NCBI GenBank assembly: GCA_028023455.1
Contig: JAQFVV010000455.1
Location: forward strand, 184,001 to 248,000
Origin: Epiperipatus broadwayi
Taxonomy: Eukaryota; Onychophora; Udeonychophora; Euonychophora; Peripatidae
Length of the DNA stretch: 64,000 nt
Direction of reading: 5' to 3'
Shown: positions 1 through 9,898 of the stretch, piece by piece
Position numbering within the stretch: position 1 is the stretch's first letter
Layout: the number at the start of each line of letters is the position of its first letter
The notes under the pieces: model-generated
Seen by the model: only the letters and a program-made list of their open reading frames with translations
What the model was told of the DNA's origin: nothing
Database searches by the model: none
Program-made: the position numbers and the translations under genes

Positions 1-252
1 AAAGTATTGCCATTCAATGCAAGCCACAGTAATCAATGGATGCAAGAGCTGTGCATAAAATTCTCATCTACTGCTTACTCATCCAATATCCCCAGATTAG
101 TTTCTAGCTTGTGGCTTTCATCAGTGAGGAGCCTTATATCTGAGAGCACTGCACCTAGATCTATGAACTAGATACAGTGCTCTCATATCGAAGTCTAGGT
201 GCAGTGCTCTCAGATCTCTCAGATCCAAGGCTTCTCACTGATGAAAGCTCAT
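1..252 (-). mobile_element. B-family hammerhead element, truncated by window start, head-to-head
   Basis: The minus strand of 1-200 matches the B family seen at 5463-5610 and 22908-23085: a hammerhead core, then GGATATTGGATGAG, a shared block ending TTTTATGCACA, and a conserved end that runs off the window. At 190-240 the orientation flips and the plus strand repeats the element's own upstream part (GGTGCAGTGCTCTCAGATC, then CTGATGA), so two partial copies lie head to head. The same arrangement occurs in other B copies. No protein is encoded. The family assignment rests on shared sequence; mobility is inferred. Confidence 0.7.
89..130 (-). ncRNA. Hammerhead ribozyme motif, B family, degraded
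   Basis: Read on the minus strand: helix I TCCTCA/TGGGGA (one G-U), intact core CTGATGA, helix II AGC/GCT with a CACAA loop and an A-A mismatch at its base, GAAA, then a tiny helix III with a C-A mismatch (CTAA instead of CTAG), T and C at the cleavage position. The core nucleotides are intact, but helices II and III are weakened compared with 22933-22974. Activity is doubtful. Confidence 0.6.
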
Positions 253-765
253 CCATTTTATTTTTCCCTTCTGGATTTGATGTGTTGTATTTTTTTTAAT
301 AAAACATTTTCTGAGCATAATGCTAAGAGATTTACTAAAATTTTCAAATATACTAAAAGTTGATGTTGCTTTTAAAATGTCAAAATAATTACAGAGATCC
401 TAATTTATTGGTAACGAGACTATTACTTTGTTTTTATAAAAAATAAGGTATTGAAAAATAAAAGGAATATTGTCTAAAGAATATTTAATAGTTATATGAG
501 AGTAGATATTTTGCTATTTACTTTATTTTAAAAAGAAAAATATGATAGTTAGTTTTTCTTTGTTATTTTTATTGTTTCAGTGAATGCATGAGTGAACAAA
601 TATGCAGTAATATAAATGTGTCCTGTCGATTTATTATTAATTATATTATTATTTTTATACTATAATTTTGATAAACTTGTATACTCTACATATAAAAAAG
701 TATCCATGTTACATATATATATATATATATTGTGTGTGTGTGTTTGTTAAAAAGTACTGCCATTT
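253..765. other. Unassigned AT-rich DNA
   Basis: No open frame, RNA gene or recognisable repeat apart from a short TA/TG run near 711-745. Confidence 0.6.
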
Positions 766-880
766 GCAGTTCAATAAACAATATATATTCTATTATAGTC
801 AATGTTATCACAAAATGTGAACTATTATACAGTATATATGTTGAACATGAGGGGAGTTTGGAACAAATTGTAGTGTCATG
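766..880 (+). repeat. Interspersed repeat family D, copy 1
   Basis: The sequence is repeated in inverse orientation at 34336-34455. Shared blocks are the end TTGAACATGAGG and GAGTTTGGAACAAA, plus AAACAATA upstream. No coding potential was seen. Its class is unknown; two copies 33 kb apart show that it is interspersed. Confidence 0.6.
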
Positions 881-1800
881 GCTGCATTATATAATTATAT
901 AAAATGACTGCTCAAAGAGTCGCATGATATTCAACCACCCATCGGAAAGCTGAATATAAATAAAATTATATATTTTTTTATCTATTTTACTCAAGGAAGA
1001 ATCAATCCAGACACTTTTAGCCTCAAATCTTTACTTTATCAGTGAGGTAAACATCCAGCTGGGTTAATTGGTGCTCTAAAGTATTTATTAAAAAAAACTA
1101 TGATTTAACTCTAAAGATTAATATTTTATTTCTTGTCCAAAATAGTTTATAAACTCATGTTACACTAATGACACTTCAGCCACATTTAATTTAAATTTAC
1201 TTCCTTACAGTTATTTTTAACATTTTCTTGCTGCTTTTCTGTTCATTTGACAGTAAAACAGAAAGTAAAATAAATATTGATTTATTAGTTTTTTTAAAAA
1301 ATCTGCAGATGTCAGTATAATACAGAGAAACTAAAGGAAATTAGAGAACAATGCTTCTTCCTTTTCAATCCTGAGTTTGAATTTTCACTAAGTGAAATTC
1401 TTTTCATAAGGTATAGAATCTTCATTTCAAATAGCTGGTCCTTAGCAATTCATATATTACCACTTAACCTCCATCCACAAATGAGCATCTAAGTATCTTT
1501 AGTTAAATAGTAAAACAAGAATTAAAAAACAATTCAAATCCTTACCTCCAGGCAATTAGCAGGCATGGTGAATAACGTTTTTCTTTCATTGTTTTTTTTT
1601 TTTTTTGTGAGGGTTTGTTGAGATGGCCTTTGATTTGCAGTTGGCTATTTATTAAAAAGGTTGTTTTAAAGTGTGATGAACATAAAAATTTCTAAACTTC
1701 TCACCATAAAAATGCATGTTCCACAAGGTGATTTTTTTATATTAAAGTTATGAGACATCTTCTATCTTATAAAAGTTATATGTAAAGAAAGCATATAAAA
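881..1800. other. Unassigned AT-rich DNA
   Basis: No supported gene, RNA or transposon end. There is a poly(T) run near 1591-1606. It remains unexplained. Confidence 0.5.
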
Positions 1801-1810
1801 ATATGATTAT

Positions 1811-1857
1811 CTGGGTCATCTGATGGGTGCTGCTTCAGCATGAAATGCATCTTGAGG
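1811..1857 (+). ncRNA. Hammerhead ribozyme motif, A family, copy A1
   Basis: The core reads CTGATGG (last A changed to G). Helix II is GTGCTG/CAGCAT (6 bp with one G-U) with a CTT loop, followed by intact GAAA. Helix III is T-A closed by a GC loop, then T and C at the cleavage position. Helix I is poor. Probably inactive now, but the helix II pairing is well kept. Confidence 0.5.
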
Positions 1858-2224
1858 GGACATTTGTCTTTTATTATGTCTTTATTCATATGTTATCAAG
1901 AAAAGGTGTGGTGATGCAAATGTTATTTACTACATCTATTAAAGATATCACACATGGGAAAATAGAAATGAATAACTCTATGTGTGCGTATGTATTTGAT
2001 GAAAAAGTCAGATATATTAATACTTAACTGAGATTTAAAATTTACATTTAGGTTTAGAGACAATCTCTAGTTTAAAAAATGATTAGTAATAATCATTACT
2101 GCATTCATCTGGAGAAGATTGTGTCAAAGATGTGGGTAATTTTGATACTTGTAAAATGTAACAATTTACTATTGATTAATGTTGCACATATGATAAGAGT
2201 ATACATGAGAGATGGTGACTCGGA

Positions 2225-2266
2225 CCAAGTGATAAGTGCTGGTTCAACACGAAATATATATTGAGG
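2225..2266 (+). ncRNA. Hammerhead ribozyme motif, A family, copy A2
   Basis: The core reads GTGATAA (two changes from CTGATGA). Helix II is GTGCTG/CAACAC (one mismatch), GAAA is intact, the small helix III is T(AT)A, and the helix I start CCAA pairs with TTGA. It is a degraded copy supporting the family consensus. Confidence 0.45.
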
Positions 2267-2344
2267 ATTATTTGTCTTTTATTATGTCTTTATCAATATG
2301 TTTTCAAAAGTGTGTGGTAGTGTGGAGATTGTTCAATACATTTT

Positions 2345-2620
2345 TTTAATAATATTTTAAATACAAGTATATTTTATATACCTAAAGTCTAGATGTAATA
2401 TAGGGGTTTGAACACAGACTTTCAAGCTTCCTTCAGCCACCTACTCTAGCTCATACAACTGATATACATGACAACACATAAGTATATTGAAGAGCATTTT
2501 ATCTTTCTCACGTGGGTGTGGTCATGTGTGTCGGTTATATAAGAGTGGATGGCTAAAGATAGCTTGAAAGTCTGTGTTCAAATCCTCTTTATTATTATTT
2601 TTTATGTAGACATTTTTTTC
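2345..2620. repeat. A-family palindromic element 1
   Basis: The left arm (2403-2433) and right arm (2560-2591) are inverted copies of the A-family 3' end, CTTGAAAGTCTGTGTTCAAA. The arms extend outward, less well, to about 2345 and 2620. The middle holds the A-family segment TGTGGTCATGTG and TATCGGTTATAT-like sequence but no hammerhead. Similar palindromes lie at 13440-13640 and 16700-16915. The arm resembles a tRNA B box (GTTCAAATCC), which is suggestive only. Confidence 0.6.
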
Positions 2621-3259
2621 TTTGATAATACAATTGTGTAAAAAATGTTTAACTTAAAACAAAAAAAAAAGATCCAGGTTTTGTTTCAGTTACATTAAAC
2701 ACAAATAATTGCTTTATATTATTAGTCTTTTTTTTTTTTTAAGTTTTAAAAAATATATATTCTTTTATAATTAAAAATAAATAATGTTATAATAATAAAA
2801 TAAATGAGGAGAAAAGATTATTAACATAAAGTGGAGCGAATTAACGCTTTGAAAAAATTGTTGTTTTAGCGAACAGTAATTAAAACAGATGCCAAATGAG
2901 ACTAAATTAATACAAACAGTTCTAATTAGTCAAACAAACGCATAATACATTGAGACGAGGTTTACGAGGCGGAAAAACTGAAGCGTAAATAAAACAACTT
3001 TAATAATTTGTTACAGGCAGAAAAAATAATTCCTATTAAAGTTAAAAATTAGGAAATAATTTGTTAAAATTTTGCTTCGAGTTTTGTGACAGCGTCTGTA
3101 TACGTGATACACACACAAAAAAAGTTAGCAAATCGATAAAAAATCAGAATAGCCTAAAGGAAATAATAGATTTTTTGAAGGTATTGATAAGTGGTGTTAT
3201 AACCCGATAAATTACAGTTCAAATAAATGACACCCTCACGTAATATTTCAGTAGTGTAA
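2621..3259. other. Unassigned AT-rich DNA
   Basis: No supported feature; A-rich and T-rich runs only. Confidence 0.5.
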
Positions 3260-3455
3260 TTTTCGTTATAACACTCTCACGCAAAATAGGGACTGATTCC
3301 TATCTATTTTTAACACCTTGTGAAGGGGTGTAATCATAAACATGTGACGAAAAATGTGGAAAAAATGTTGATCCCCAAATTGCACATCTCGTGCTGAACT
3401 ACCACTCATTAGTTGACCCAGATCACAATCTCTTACACAAATCTTTATCATTGTT
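3260..3455 (-). mobile_element. A-family hammerhead element, copy A3, degraded
   Basis: On the minus strand this follows the A order: AGAGATTGTGATC, hammerhead region, GGGGATCA, a CACAT-containing segment and ATGATTACA-like sequence in place of the TGTGTATCGGTTA of other copies. The hammerhead region (3371-3419) keeps a GTG..TTCAGCAC helix II, but the core reads CTAATGA and GAGA, so it should be inactive. The minus-strand ORF here is a by-product. Confidence 0.5.
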
Positions 3456-4163
3456 CCTTATATATATAGAAGTCAATTACTACAGTTTAATTGATGTGTC
3501 AAACTTACTGCTCACACAACTTTGATACAAACCTCTTGATGGAAGTATATTAATTTTTATTAGTCATTCATTAGACTACAGATTATCAACTTAGAATGGA
3601 TAGAAACTAGTCACTACTTTATGTGAAATATTATTCATTAAGTGGATAATCTCTAATCTATTGAATGACTAATAAATATTAGTAATATGACCCATTCACA
3701 AGTTCAGTGATTGGATCCAGCTTAGGAAATATTAAAAATGGAAAAAAAATTAATCCATTATGTGTTTTTTCGTACATTTAAATAAATAATACAATATAAT
3801 ATAAAATAAAATTGTATAACAACAATATTTTCTATATTATAAAAGTAACACAGAAAAGTTATTTTCTGCAAATAAAAAAAAAGTATTTGCCGAAAAAGAT
3901 TTTCTGTCTTTTATAATTTTATAATTATGTTTTTTTTTATTATTATATTGTTTTATTTTATATTATAGTTTAAGAAATATTTTATTAAGAAGTATTGAAC
4001 ACTATATATATAATAAGAATAAAATAGATTAGCAGGAAAATAGATGAGTAAAAATAATGGTAAATTGGATTATGTGGACAAAGTAACAAATATATGGGGT
4101 AAGAAAGATTTCACAATATGCCGGCTTAATAAATAGACAATTCTCTTGTTTGGGATTCTCTCT
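3456..4163. other. Unassigned AT-rich DNA
   Basis: Nothing supported. A short imperfect inverted repeat around ATTAGTCATTCATTAGA (3558-3575) and TTGAATGACTAATAAA (3661-3676) may be a fold-back remnant. Confidence 0.45.
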
Positions 4164-4262
4164 TTTCTTCATAGCGTAAGCATGTGTTTTAAAGACCTAC
4201 AGAGGTCCCTAGTGACGATTTTTTCAGACGCTCATTGCTAAGGTTTACAGCCTTGTTAAAAC
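4164..4262 (+). repeat. Interspersed repeat family C, copy 1
   Basis: Shares an ordered series of blocks with 20511-20612: TTTTCTTC, GTAAGC or ATAAGC, AAGACCT, AGAGGT, TTTTTCAGA, GCT, GGTTACAGCCTT (variant here). Same orientation, about 75% similar by eye. No coding potential; class unknown. Confidence 0.55.
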
Positions 4263-5132
4263 TATTCCATGTATTTCATAAAAGAAATAGGGTAAATGTG
4301 TAAAGAATATATAAATACATAATTATGATAGCTAGAGAAAAAGAATGTGAACAAAAAAATAATTTGGAATTATCATTCACCAATGTTCAACTGTTAGTAA
4401 TGGCAGGATGAAGATCTCAAGTTCATTTCAATTGTTCTGGTTCCTAACTTCCTTTCTCCTCAACATACCAACAAATTTCATTATTTTATCCATCCATCTT
4501 ACATGTGCTCTCTTTTTAGTTCTTTTACAATCTTTTAGGATTCAATTTAAAACTTCATCATCTAGCCCAGGTCCATTTCAGTTTTTTTAATTCTTTCAAT
4601 GATATCCTAATACCTGCGTGATCTCTGATCCATGTATTCTGGTTTTGATATCCTCTTGTTATATCTAACATTCATCATCCCATATTTCAATGAGTGGTCT
4701 GGAGTTTTTGTATTGCTCTTCTGTTTAGTATCCAAGTGTTAAATCCATAAATAAAAATTGGTAAAACATATCTATTTAAAATATTTCTTTTCAAACATGT
4801 AGGTGTATTTTATTTCAATAGTAAATTATTTCTACAAAAAAAATTCTATCCAAGTTTAATTATGTGATTAATTTGGATAATTGTTGACTTCTCCTAATTT
4901 ATCATTATCAATATTTATTTATTTCTTCTGAGAAAATCCTTTGAACATTAGTTTAGTCTTTTTAGTATTGTATTTTCTTGCTTACAGTTTATAACTCTTG
5001 TAACATTTCCTGAAGCTCTAAACTATTTGTAAAAACATCTACATCCTATTTATCATTTAATTATCTTAGCTTCCATTTTAATTCAGAAAATAATTTAATA
5101 AAACTGCTTTAAAAATTTTGGAAATATGGAAA

Positions 5133-5610
5133 CACTACTGTATGGAGAGTTTTGCCAGTTTAATAACAGTTATGTGCTAGCATAAGAGATGGTGATCATG
5201 TGATGTGTAGTGGTTTAACACCAATCCTCCCTAATAGGATAGTGGTGGCTATGGTTTTTAAAGAGCCAAAGACACCAAAATATAAGGATGCTGAACTGAG
5301 TTCAGACCCATGTGACTATATAAGCTATTGAGCTTAGATTGAAAATATTATTGTGTTTTCAATTTCATTCTCATAGTTTTGTAGTTAAGTAGAGATATAA
5401 GGTGGCTGCTGGAGGGGGCATTAGATCCTAAGATCTAGGTGCAGTGCTCTCAGATCCAAGACTCCTCACTGACAAAGGCCACAAACCAGAAACTAGTCTG
5501 GGGATATTGGATGAGTAAGCACTAGATGGGGATTTTATGCACAAGCCTTCTGGCATCCATTGATTACTCTGGTTGGCACAGGATGGCACTACTGTATGGA
5601 GAGTTTTGCC
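5133..5610 (+). mobile_element. B-family hammerhead element inserted in RTE, with direct terminal repeats
   Basis: A 24-bp sequence starting CACTACTGTATGGAGAG occurs at 5133-5156 and again, identical, at 5587-5610, so the insert is one 454-bp unit plus a repeated end. This is what a head-to-tail multimer junction would leave. Inside are a degraded A-like hammerhead segment near 5180-5225 (GTGATCATGTGATG, GTGGTTTAACAC), unique sequence, and a B hammerhead at 5463-5504. RTE coding sequence resumes on both sides with about 20 bp lost, showing that the B element came later. No protein is encoded. Confidence 0.7.
5463..5504 (+). ncRNA. Hammerhead ribozyme motif, B family, core mutated
   Basis: Helix I TCCTCA/TGGGGA is kept. 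The core reads CTGACAA, helix II is degraded (AGGC/ACCA), and GAAA, helix III C(TA)G and the TC cleavage site are intact. The conserved G of CTGANGA is lost, so it should be inactive. Confidence 0.6.
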
Positions 5611-6382
5611 TGTTTAATTATTCATCTTCTTAGTGAAATCATGTAATTTAAACATTAGTCTGACATTTTGAGACATAGTCTTCAAAATATGATAATATCC
5701 TGGCTCTATATCTCCATTATTCAATATTTTTATTACTGTAGAAATGCTTATGGGGTAAAATGTCTTTTCATAGTCTACAAATTCAAATGACAATTTATGT
5801 TTATTCCTTTTTTTCAACTTTTCTATTTGCTTGTCATCCATTGTGCTAAAATAATTTTTAAATACGGGTTTTTTTTAAACTGGTTAAAATTGAAATATGT
5901 TGTAGAGAGTTGTCATTTTCTTCTTAAAGATTTTATATAGATTTGATTTAAAAAACTGATAGATTTGGAATTATTAATATCTCTTTTGTCACCTTTCTTA
6001 AATATCTATGTTACCACTGGTATCTTTAAATCCCCAAGTACATTTTTATTAATTACACATTTGTTATATAACTTTGCCAACAAATTATCTATTTCTTCAC
6101 CTGCGTTTTTTTAAAGACATATAATTCCATCATTTTCTGAAGCTTTTCCCTTCTTTATAGATTTAATCACACATTTCACTATTCTCTTAAAATGCTGGTA
6201 AATTCTGAAAATGTAATATTTGTGGGGAATATTTTGTTTCTTGTTCTTTATAAAACTCTTTCACACATTGAATGATGTTATCTCTTTCTTTAATTGTCTC
6301 TTTCTTTAATTGTGAGTCAGAAAAGTAGTTGAAGGAAAATAGATAATTTGTAAAAAAAAAAATTGACAAAGTGATTCATAAT

Positions 6383-6736
6383 TTAATGACCTTAAATCAA
6401 TGATCTACACCATTCTAAAAAAAAGGACCTAAAAGGTGAACAGATAGTAAGAGAGATTTCCAAATTGAGTCGTTTATGTTATAACTAACAATCATCATGG
6501 AACACAGAGAAATTCTTTTGGTAAAGTGGATTAATCAAAAACAAATGATAGATGACAGTTTTAATGACCATTAAATCAATGATCTACACCATTCTAAAAA
6601 GAAAATGACTTAAAAAGTGAACAGATAGTGACAGAGATTTCCAAATTGAGTGGTTTATGTTGTAACTAACAATCATCATGGAACACAGAGAAATTCTTTT
6701 TCTAATTGGATTAATCAAAAACAAATGATAGATTAA
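6383..6736. repeat. Tandem duplication, about 178-bp period, two units
   Basis: Units start near 6383 and 6561. Landmarks such as AATCAATGATCTACACCATT, GAGATTTCCAAATTGAGT and ACAATCATCATGGAACACAG appear in both at the same spacing. Identity is high, around 90% by eye. Nothing is coded; function unknown. Confidence 0.85.
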
Positions 6737-7350
6737 TGCAGAAAATAATTGTGAAAAGTTCAAGCAATTGTGTGAGGATTTTTTCTGCAAGTTTCGTTAT
6801 GAAAAAGTTTATTACTAACAGAGTATGGTTCACCAAATTTTGGAGAATTGGATTTCATAATGTTACTGTAAGATGGACTGAGACTGGATAACATAGACAG
6901 GATTGCTATTGAATGTCATTTCGAAAAAAAATTAAAAATAATATTTTCCATGCAAAAAGTCAAAATTCTGAAATTAATCATTAGATTACTCAAACTTATT
7001 TGCATTTTTATTTGTAATGCTTAAAAGCAGAATTTCAGCTTTCAGTAGCATATAACTAAGCATTTAAACAGAATAAACATATAACAATAAAAATACTAGT
7101 AACATTATAATTTTTCTCAATATAGTTTTGCCTATTAAACTATTAGCTCTTTTCAAGTGAAAGATACTGAACAAAACCTACATACAAATACTAATACAAA
7201 ACTACCCACATTTCACCACAGATGTCAATCCCCTAAACATCAAAGAAAGTTCTAACAATATTTTATGTATTTTTACATTTATATTTTTTAACTTTGCATC
7301 CTATTTTTCTTGTTTAAATAGTTCTTTTGGATGATCACTTTAGTCTAAAG
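6737..7350. other. Unassigned AT-rich DNA
   Basis: No supported feature. Confidence 0.5.
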
Positions 7351-8523
7351 CAAGGACTTTAATTTTTGTTATTCACGAACCTATTTTCCAGTCAGGTGAA
7401 AAGAATAGACCCCTTCTCAGAATGTAGCCACCCAACATCAGCATATTCTTTGCATTAAATTTTTGAATTTATCAAAATTATGATTTTCATTTTTCACACA
7501 TTTAATATTTGATAACCGAACACAATTCATCATCTGTTCAATGATTATTTTTGGTAAACATTTAAAAATTTCAAGTTTGTCCACTGTATTATTAAACCAT
7601 TTTCATCATTCTTATCAACTTTTTGTAGGCAATTATTCACTGCACCCCAAACATGCTGCAACCCAAATAGATATCATACTAAGTCCACATAATACTATGT
7701 AATATTTAGTAAATATATTACATTATTTTGTGAACACATCTTAACTCATCTTAAGTTTACCAATGGACTTTTCCAAACTACACTATTATAACAATCAGAT
7801 TGAACATGCAATAAAAATGACCAAGAAAAATAAATAAATTACCAATGGCATAACCAGACCAATTGGAGAGCTAGGTCAGTGAAATTGATTGTTTCCAATA
7901 AGGAAGGAGATCTGGCTATATAAATGTATTGGAAATCCATTTGAAAAAGGTAGACAAATTCAGATAAATATCAGATGCTATATGATAATAACTTTACTGT
8001 CCACAATTTAGTAGAATGCAGTGAGGTATGCTCAAGTCTAGAGCAGTAAGATGTTAGCTACTGGCATCATCCTTCCCTACATATGAGGCAAATGACCTGT
8101 AGGCTGGAAGTGTAAGGATTCAAAAAGAAAATCTCAACATTTCTTCCCAATCATTAGTTAACAATTCACCAACTGTATAGACAAACTTTTGTACAATATG
8201 GTATATGTCAGGCTATTGTAAATATCTATAATAAATATTTTAATATTTAATTATTGAATTGTATGTTATTAGTAAATAATCAGAACATTATTTCAGCTAT
8301 AATAGATATAAACAGAACACCAATATATTCCCATGAGAATAATATTTTTAAATGCATAAAATAAAATTACAAAAGGAATCAATTACCTATATTGAAATAC
8401 CACATCTAAAACAAAAAAAAGTTTATGACAGAGATGATTTGTTTCAGTTTAAGCTCACAGACCACATAAAATCTGTTCATTGTTTTTTTAGTGAGTCTGT
8501 GGATCTTTGATTAAAAATCACTG
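7351..8523. mobile_element. Possible non-autonomous hAT-like DNA transposon remnant
   Basis: The left end starts CAAGGACTTTAATTTTTG with ATTCACGAACC and AATAGACCCCTTCTCAGAATG-like text just inside. The right end, read inward, starts CAGTGATTTTTAATCAAAG with ATCCACAGAC. This resembles hAT-type ends, which begin CAG/CAA and carry a 'ggaccccttt'-like subterminal stretch. The 8 bp outside are GTCTAAAG and CTCTAAAC, sharing TCTAAA, compatible with a decayed 8-bp target duplication. No transposase was seen. Alternative: two unrelated fragments. Confidence 0.4.
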
Positions 8524-8631
8524 CTCTAAACCACAGATCTTGAACAGATTATTTCCAAATTTATGTATTTAACATGACCAATAACACATCATATAACTTA
8601 GCTATATATATATATATTGTTATTCAGTAGC

Positions 8632-8757
8632 ATTTTTTTTATTCTACCTATTATTTTGCCTTCTTGAATAAGTGATAGTGCTTATAAAATCTTTATCCAA
8701 TGCTGTCCTATTGAAATATGCCCAGACTAATTTCTAGCTTAAGCCTTTTAAAGCTAA
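8632..8757 (-). mobile_element. B-family hammerhead element fragment
   Basis: The minus strand carries the B order: GGCTTAAGCTAGAAATTAGT (decayed helix II, GAAA, TAGTC), CTGGGCATATT, TTGGATAAAGATTTTATAAG and GCACTATCACTTAT. The CTGATGA core is reduced to ATTATTA. It directly abuts the truncated RTE copy beginning near 8758. Confidence 0.5.
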
Positions 8758-9898
8758 TAATCCAGGTATTGAGAGGAGTTACAGAAAAGACAAATAAATA
8801 TGAGTTGCCATTATGCCTTGGATTTGTAGATTATGAAAAGGCATTTGATTTTCTATAAACATTTCTTCAGTGATTAAAGCATTGGATCATCAAAGTATAG
8901 ATCCAGGATATTATCATATTTTGAAGAATATTTATAAAAATGCAACAGCCACAATTAGATTACATAATAATATTAGGAAAGTCAACATTGAGAAGAGGGT
9001 AAGACAAGGTGACTCCATATCTCCAAAACATTTTTACAGCAGTGCTGCAAGAAGTATTTTGTGGACTAAAATGGGAAGCTAAAGGAGTGAAAGTAAATGG
9101 AGATTATTTAAGTCATTTATATTTTGCAGATGATGTAGTTGTTTTTGAAAATAATGCTTTAGAGCTGTGGAAAATGCAGCAGGGGTTATCAGATGAAAGT
9201 AGGAAAGCAGGACTAAAGATAAATATTAAAAAAAATAAAGTAATGTTTAATGGATTTTCTCAAAATATGAAAATAAAGATTGATTATGATGAGTTAGAAG
9301 AAGTTAACAGCTACAAATACCTTGGTCAGATTATCAATACAGATGGAAACATAATGGATAAAATTAATCATAGAATTAAACTTGGTTGGAGTGATTTTGG
9401 TAGAAATAACTTGATGCTAAAAGGAAATATGCCTATGTGTTTGAAAAGAAAAGTTTTTAATAAATGTGTTTTACCAGTTCTTACTTATGGATCTGAGATT
9501 TGGACACTTAATAGAAGAGCAATACAGAGACTTCAGACCACTCAAAGAAGTATGGAAAGATGCATTTTAGGAGTAACAAGAAGAGATCGAAAACACAATA
9601 TATGGTTAAGAGAACAAACAGGTATTACTGACTTCATTAAAAAAATTAAAAGACTGAAGTGAAGTTGGGGTGGACATATTGCTAGAAGAGATGATAATAG
9701 ATGAATAATTGAAATCTTAAACTGGATTACAAAAAATTGTAAAAGATCCAGAAAGAGAGTGCATGTGAGATGGAAGAATGAAATACGAAAGTGTGCAGGG
9801 GTGATGTGAAGAAGAGAAGATAAAGATCGGAAAAAATAAATTGAATTTGGAGATACCTTCATCCTGCAGTAAATTCATAATGGTTGATGATGATAATG
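8758..9898 (+). pseudogene. RTE non-LTR retrotransposon, reverse transcriptase C-terminal half
   Basis: This would encode the RT palm and thumb of an RTE enzyme, which primes cDNA synthesis at a nick. Seen in order: GFVDYEKAFD, YYHILKNIYKNATATIRL, a GDSISPK-type motif, the catalytic FADDVVVFENN (about 9125-9155), KVMFNGFSQNMK, YLGQIINTDGN, VLTYGSEIWTLNRR and RSMERCILGVTRRDRK. There is a frameshift near 9010-9080. Tryptophan codons have become TGA stops at 9660 and 9703. The 3' end finishes in a short TGATGATGATAATGA tail. The 5' end is truncated, with no endonuclease. It is a dead copy. Confidence 0.88.

Larger units (their letters stand above)
1801..2330 (+). mobile_element. A-family hammerhead element, two units in tandem
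   Basis: Two units with the same hammerhead-like motif lie in the same orientation, motif starts 409 bp apart (1820 and 2229). Each is followed by the same downstream block (TTTGTCTTTTATTATGTC and then TTTAT). A tandem arrangement of about 400-bp units, each with one hammerhead, is what is known for retrozymes. The sequence between the units is diverged, so the tandem reading is an inference. Other members of family A are at 3260-3455, 16295-16500 and 47045-47290. Confidence 0.55.
4376..6365 (-). pseudogene. RTE-type non-LTR retrotransposon, 5'-truncated, split by a B element
   Basis: Read on the minus strand from 6365 down, translated fragments follow the RTE reverse transcriptase order. 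A linker (QLKKETIKERDNI) is followed by the RT N-terminus (EEIDNLLAKLYNKC, IFKKGDKRDINN) and palm start (FVDYEKTFYPIS, GYYHILK). After a B element (5133-5610) come SKIFKAVL and the C-terminal region. Many stops and frameshifts make it long dead. The 3' end is near 4376, next to the conserved CAGGATGAAG region (minus-strand complement) found in other copies. The endonuclease part is missing. Assignment to the RTE clade rests on similarity to the better copy at 61107-62331 and knowledge of that clade. Confidence 0.8.

Noticed and set aside
9542-9862. 106-codon minus-strand ORF (and similar ones at 10737-11078, 26143-26555, 31543-31752)
   Set aside because: Antisense shadows of RTE C-terminal coding sequence; they resemble each other only because the RTE copies do.
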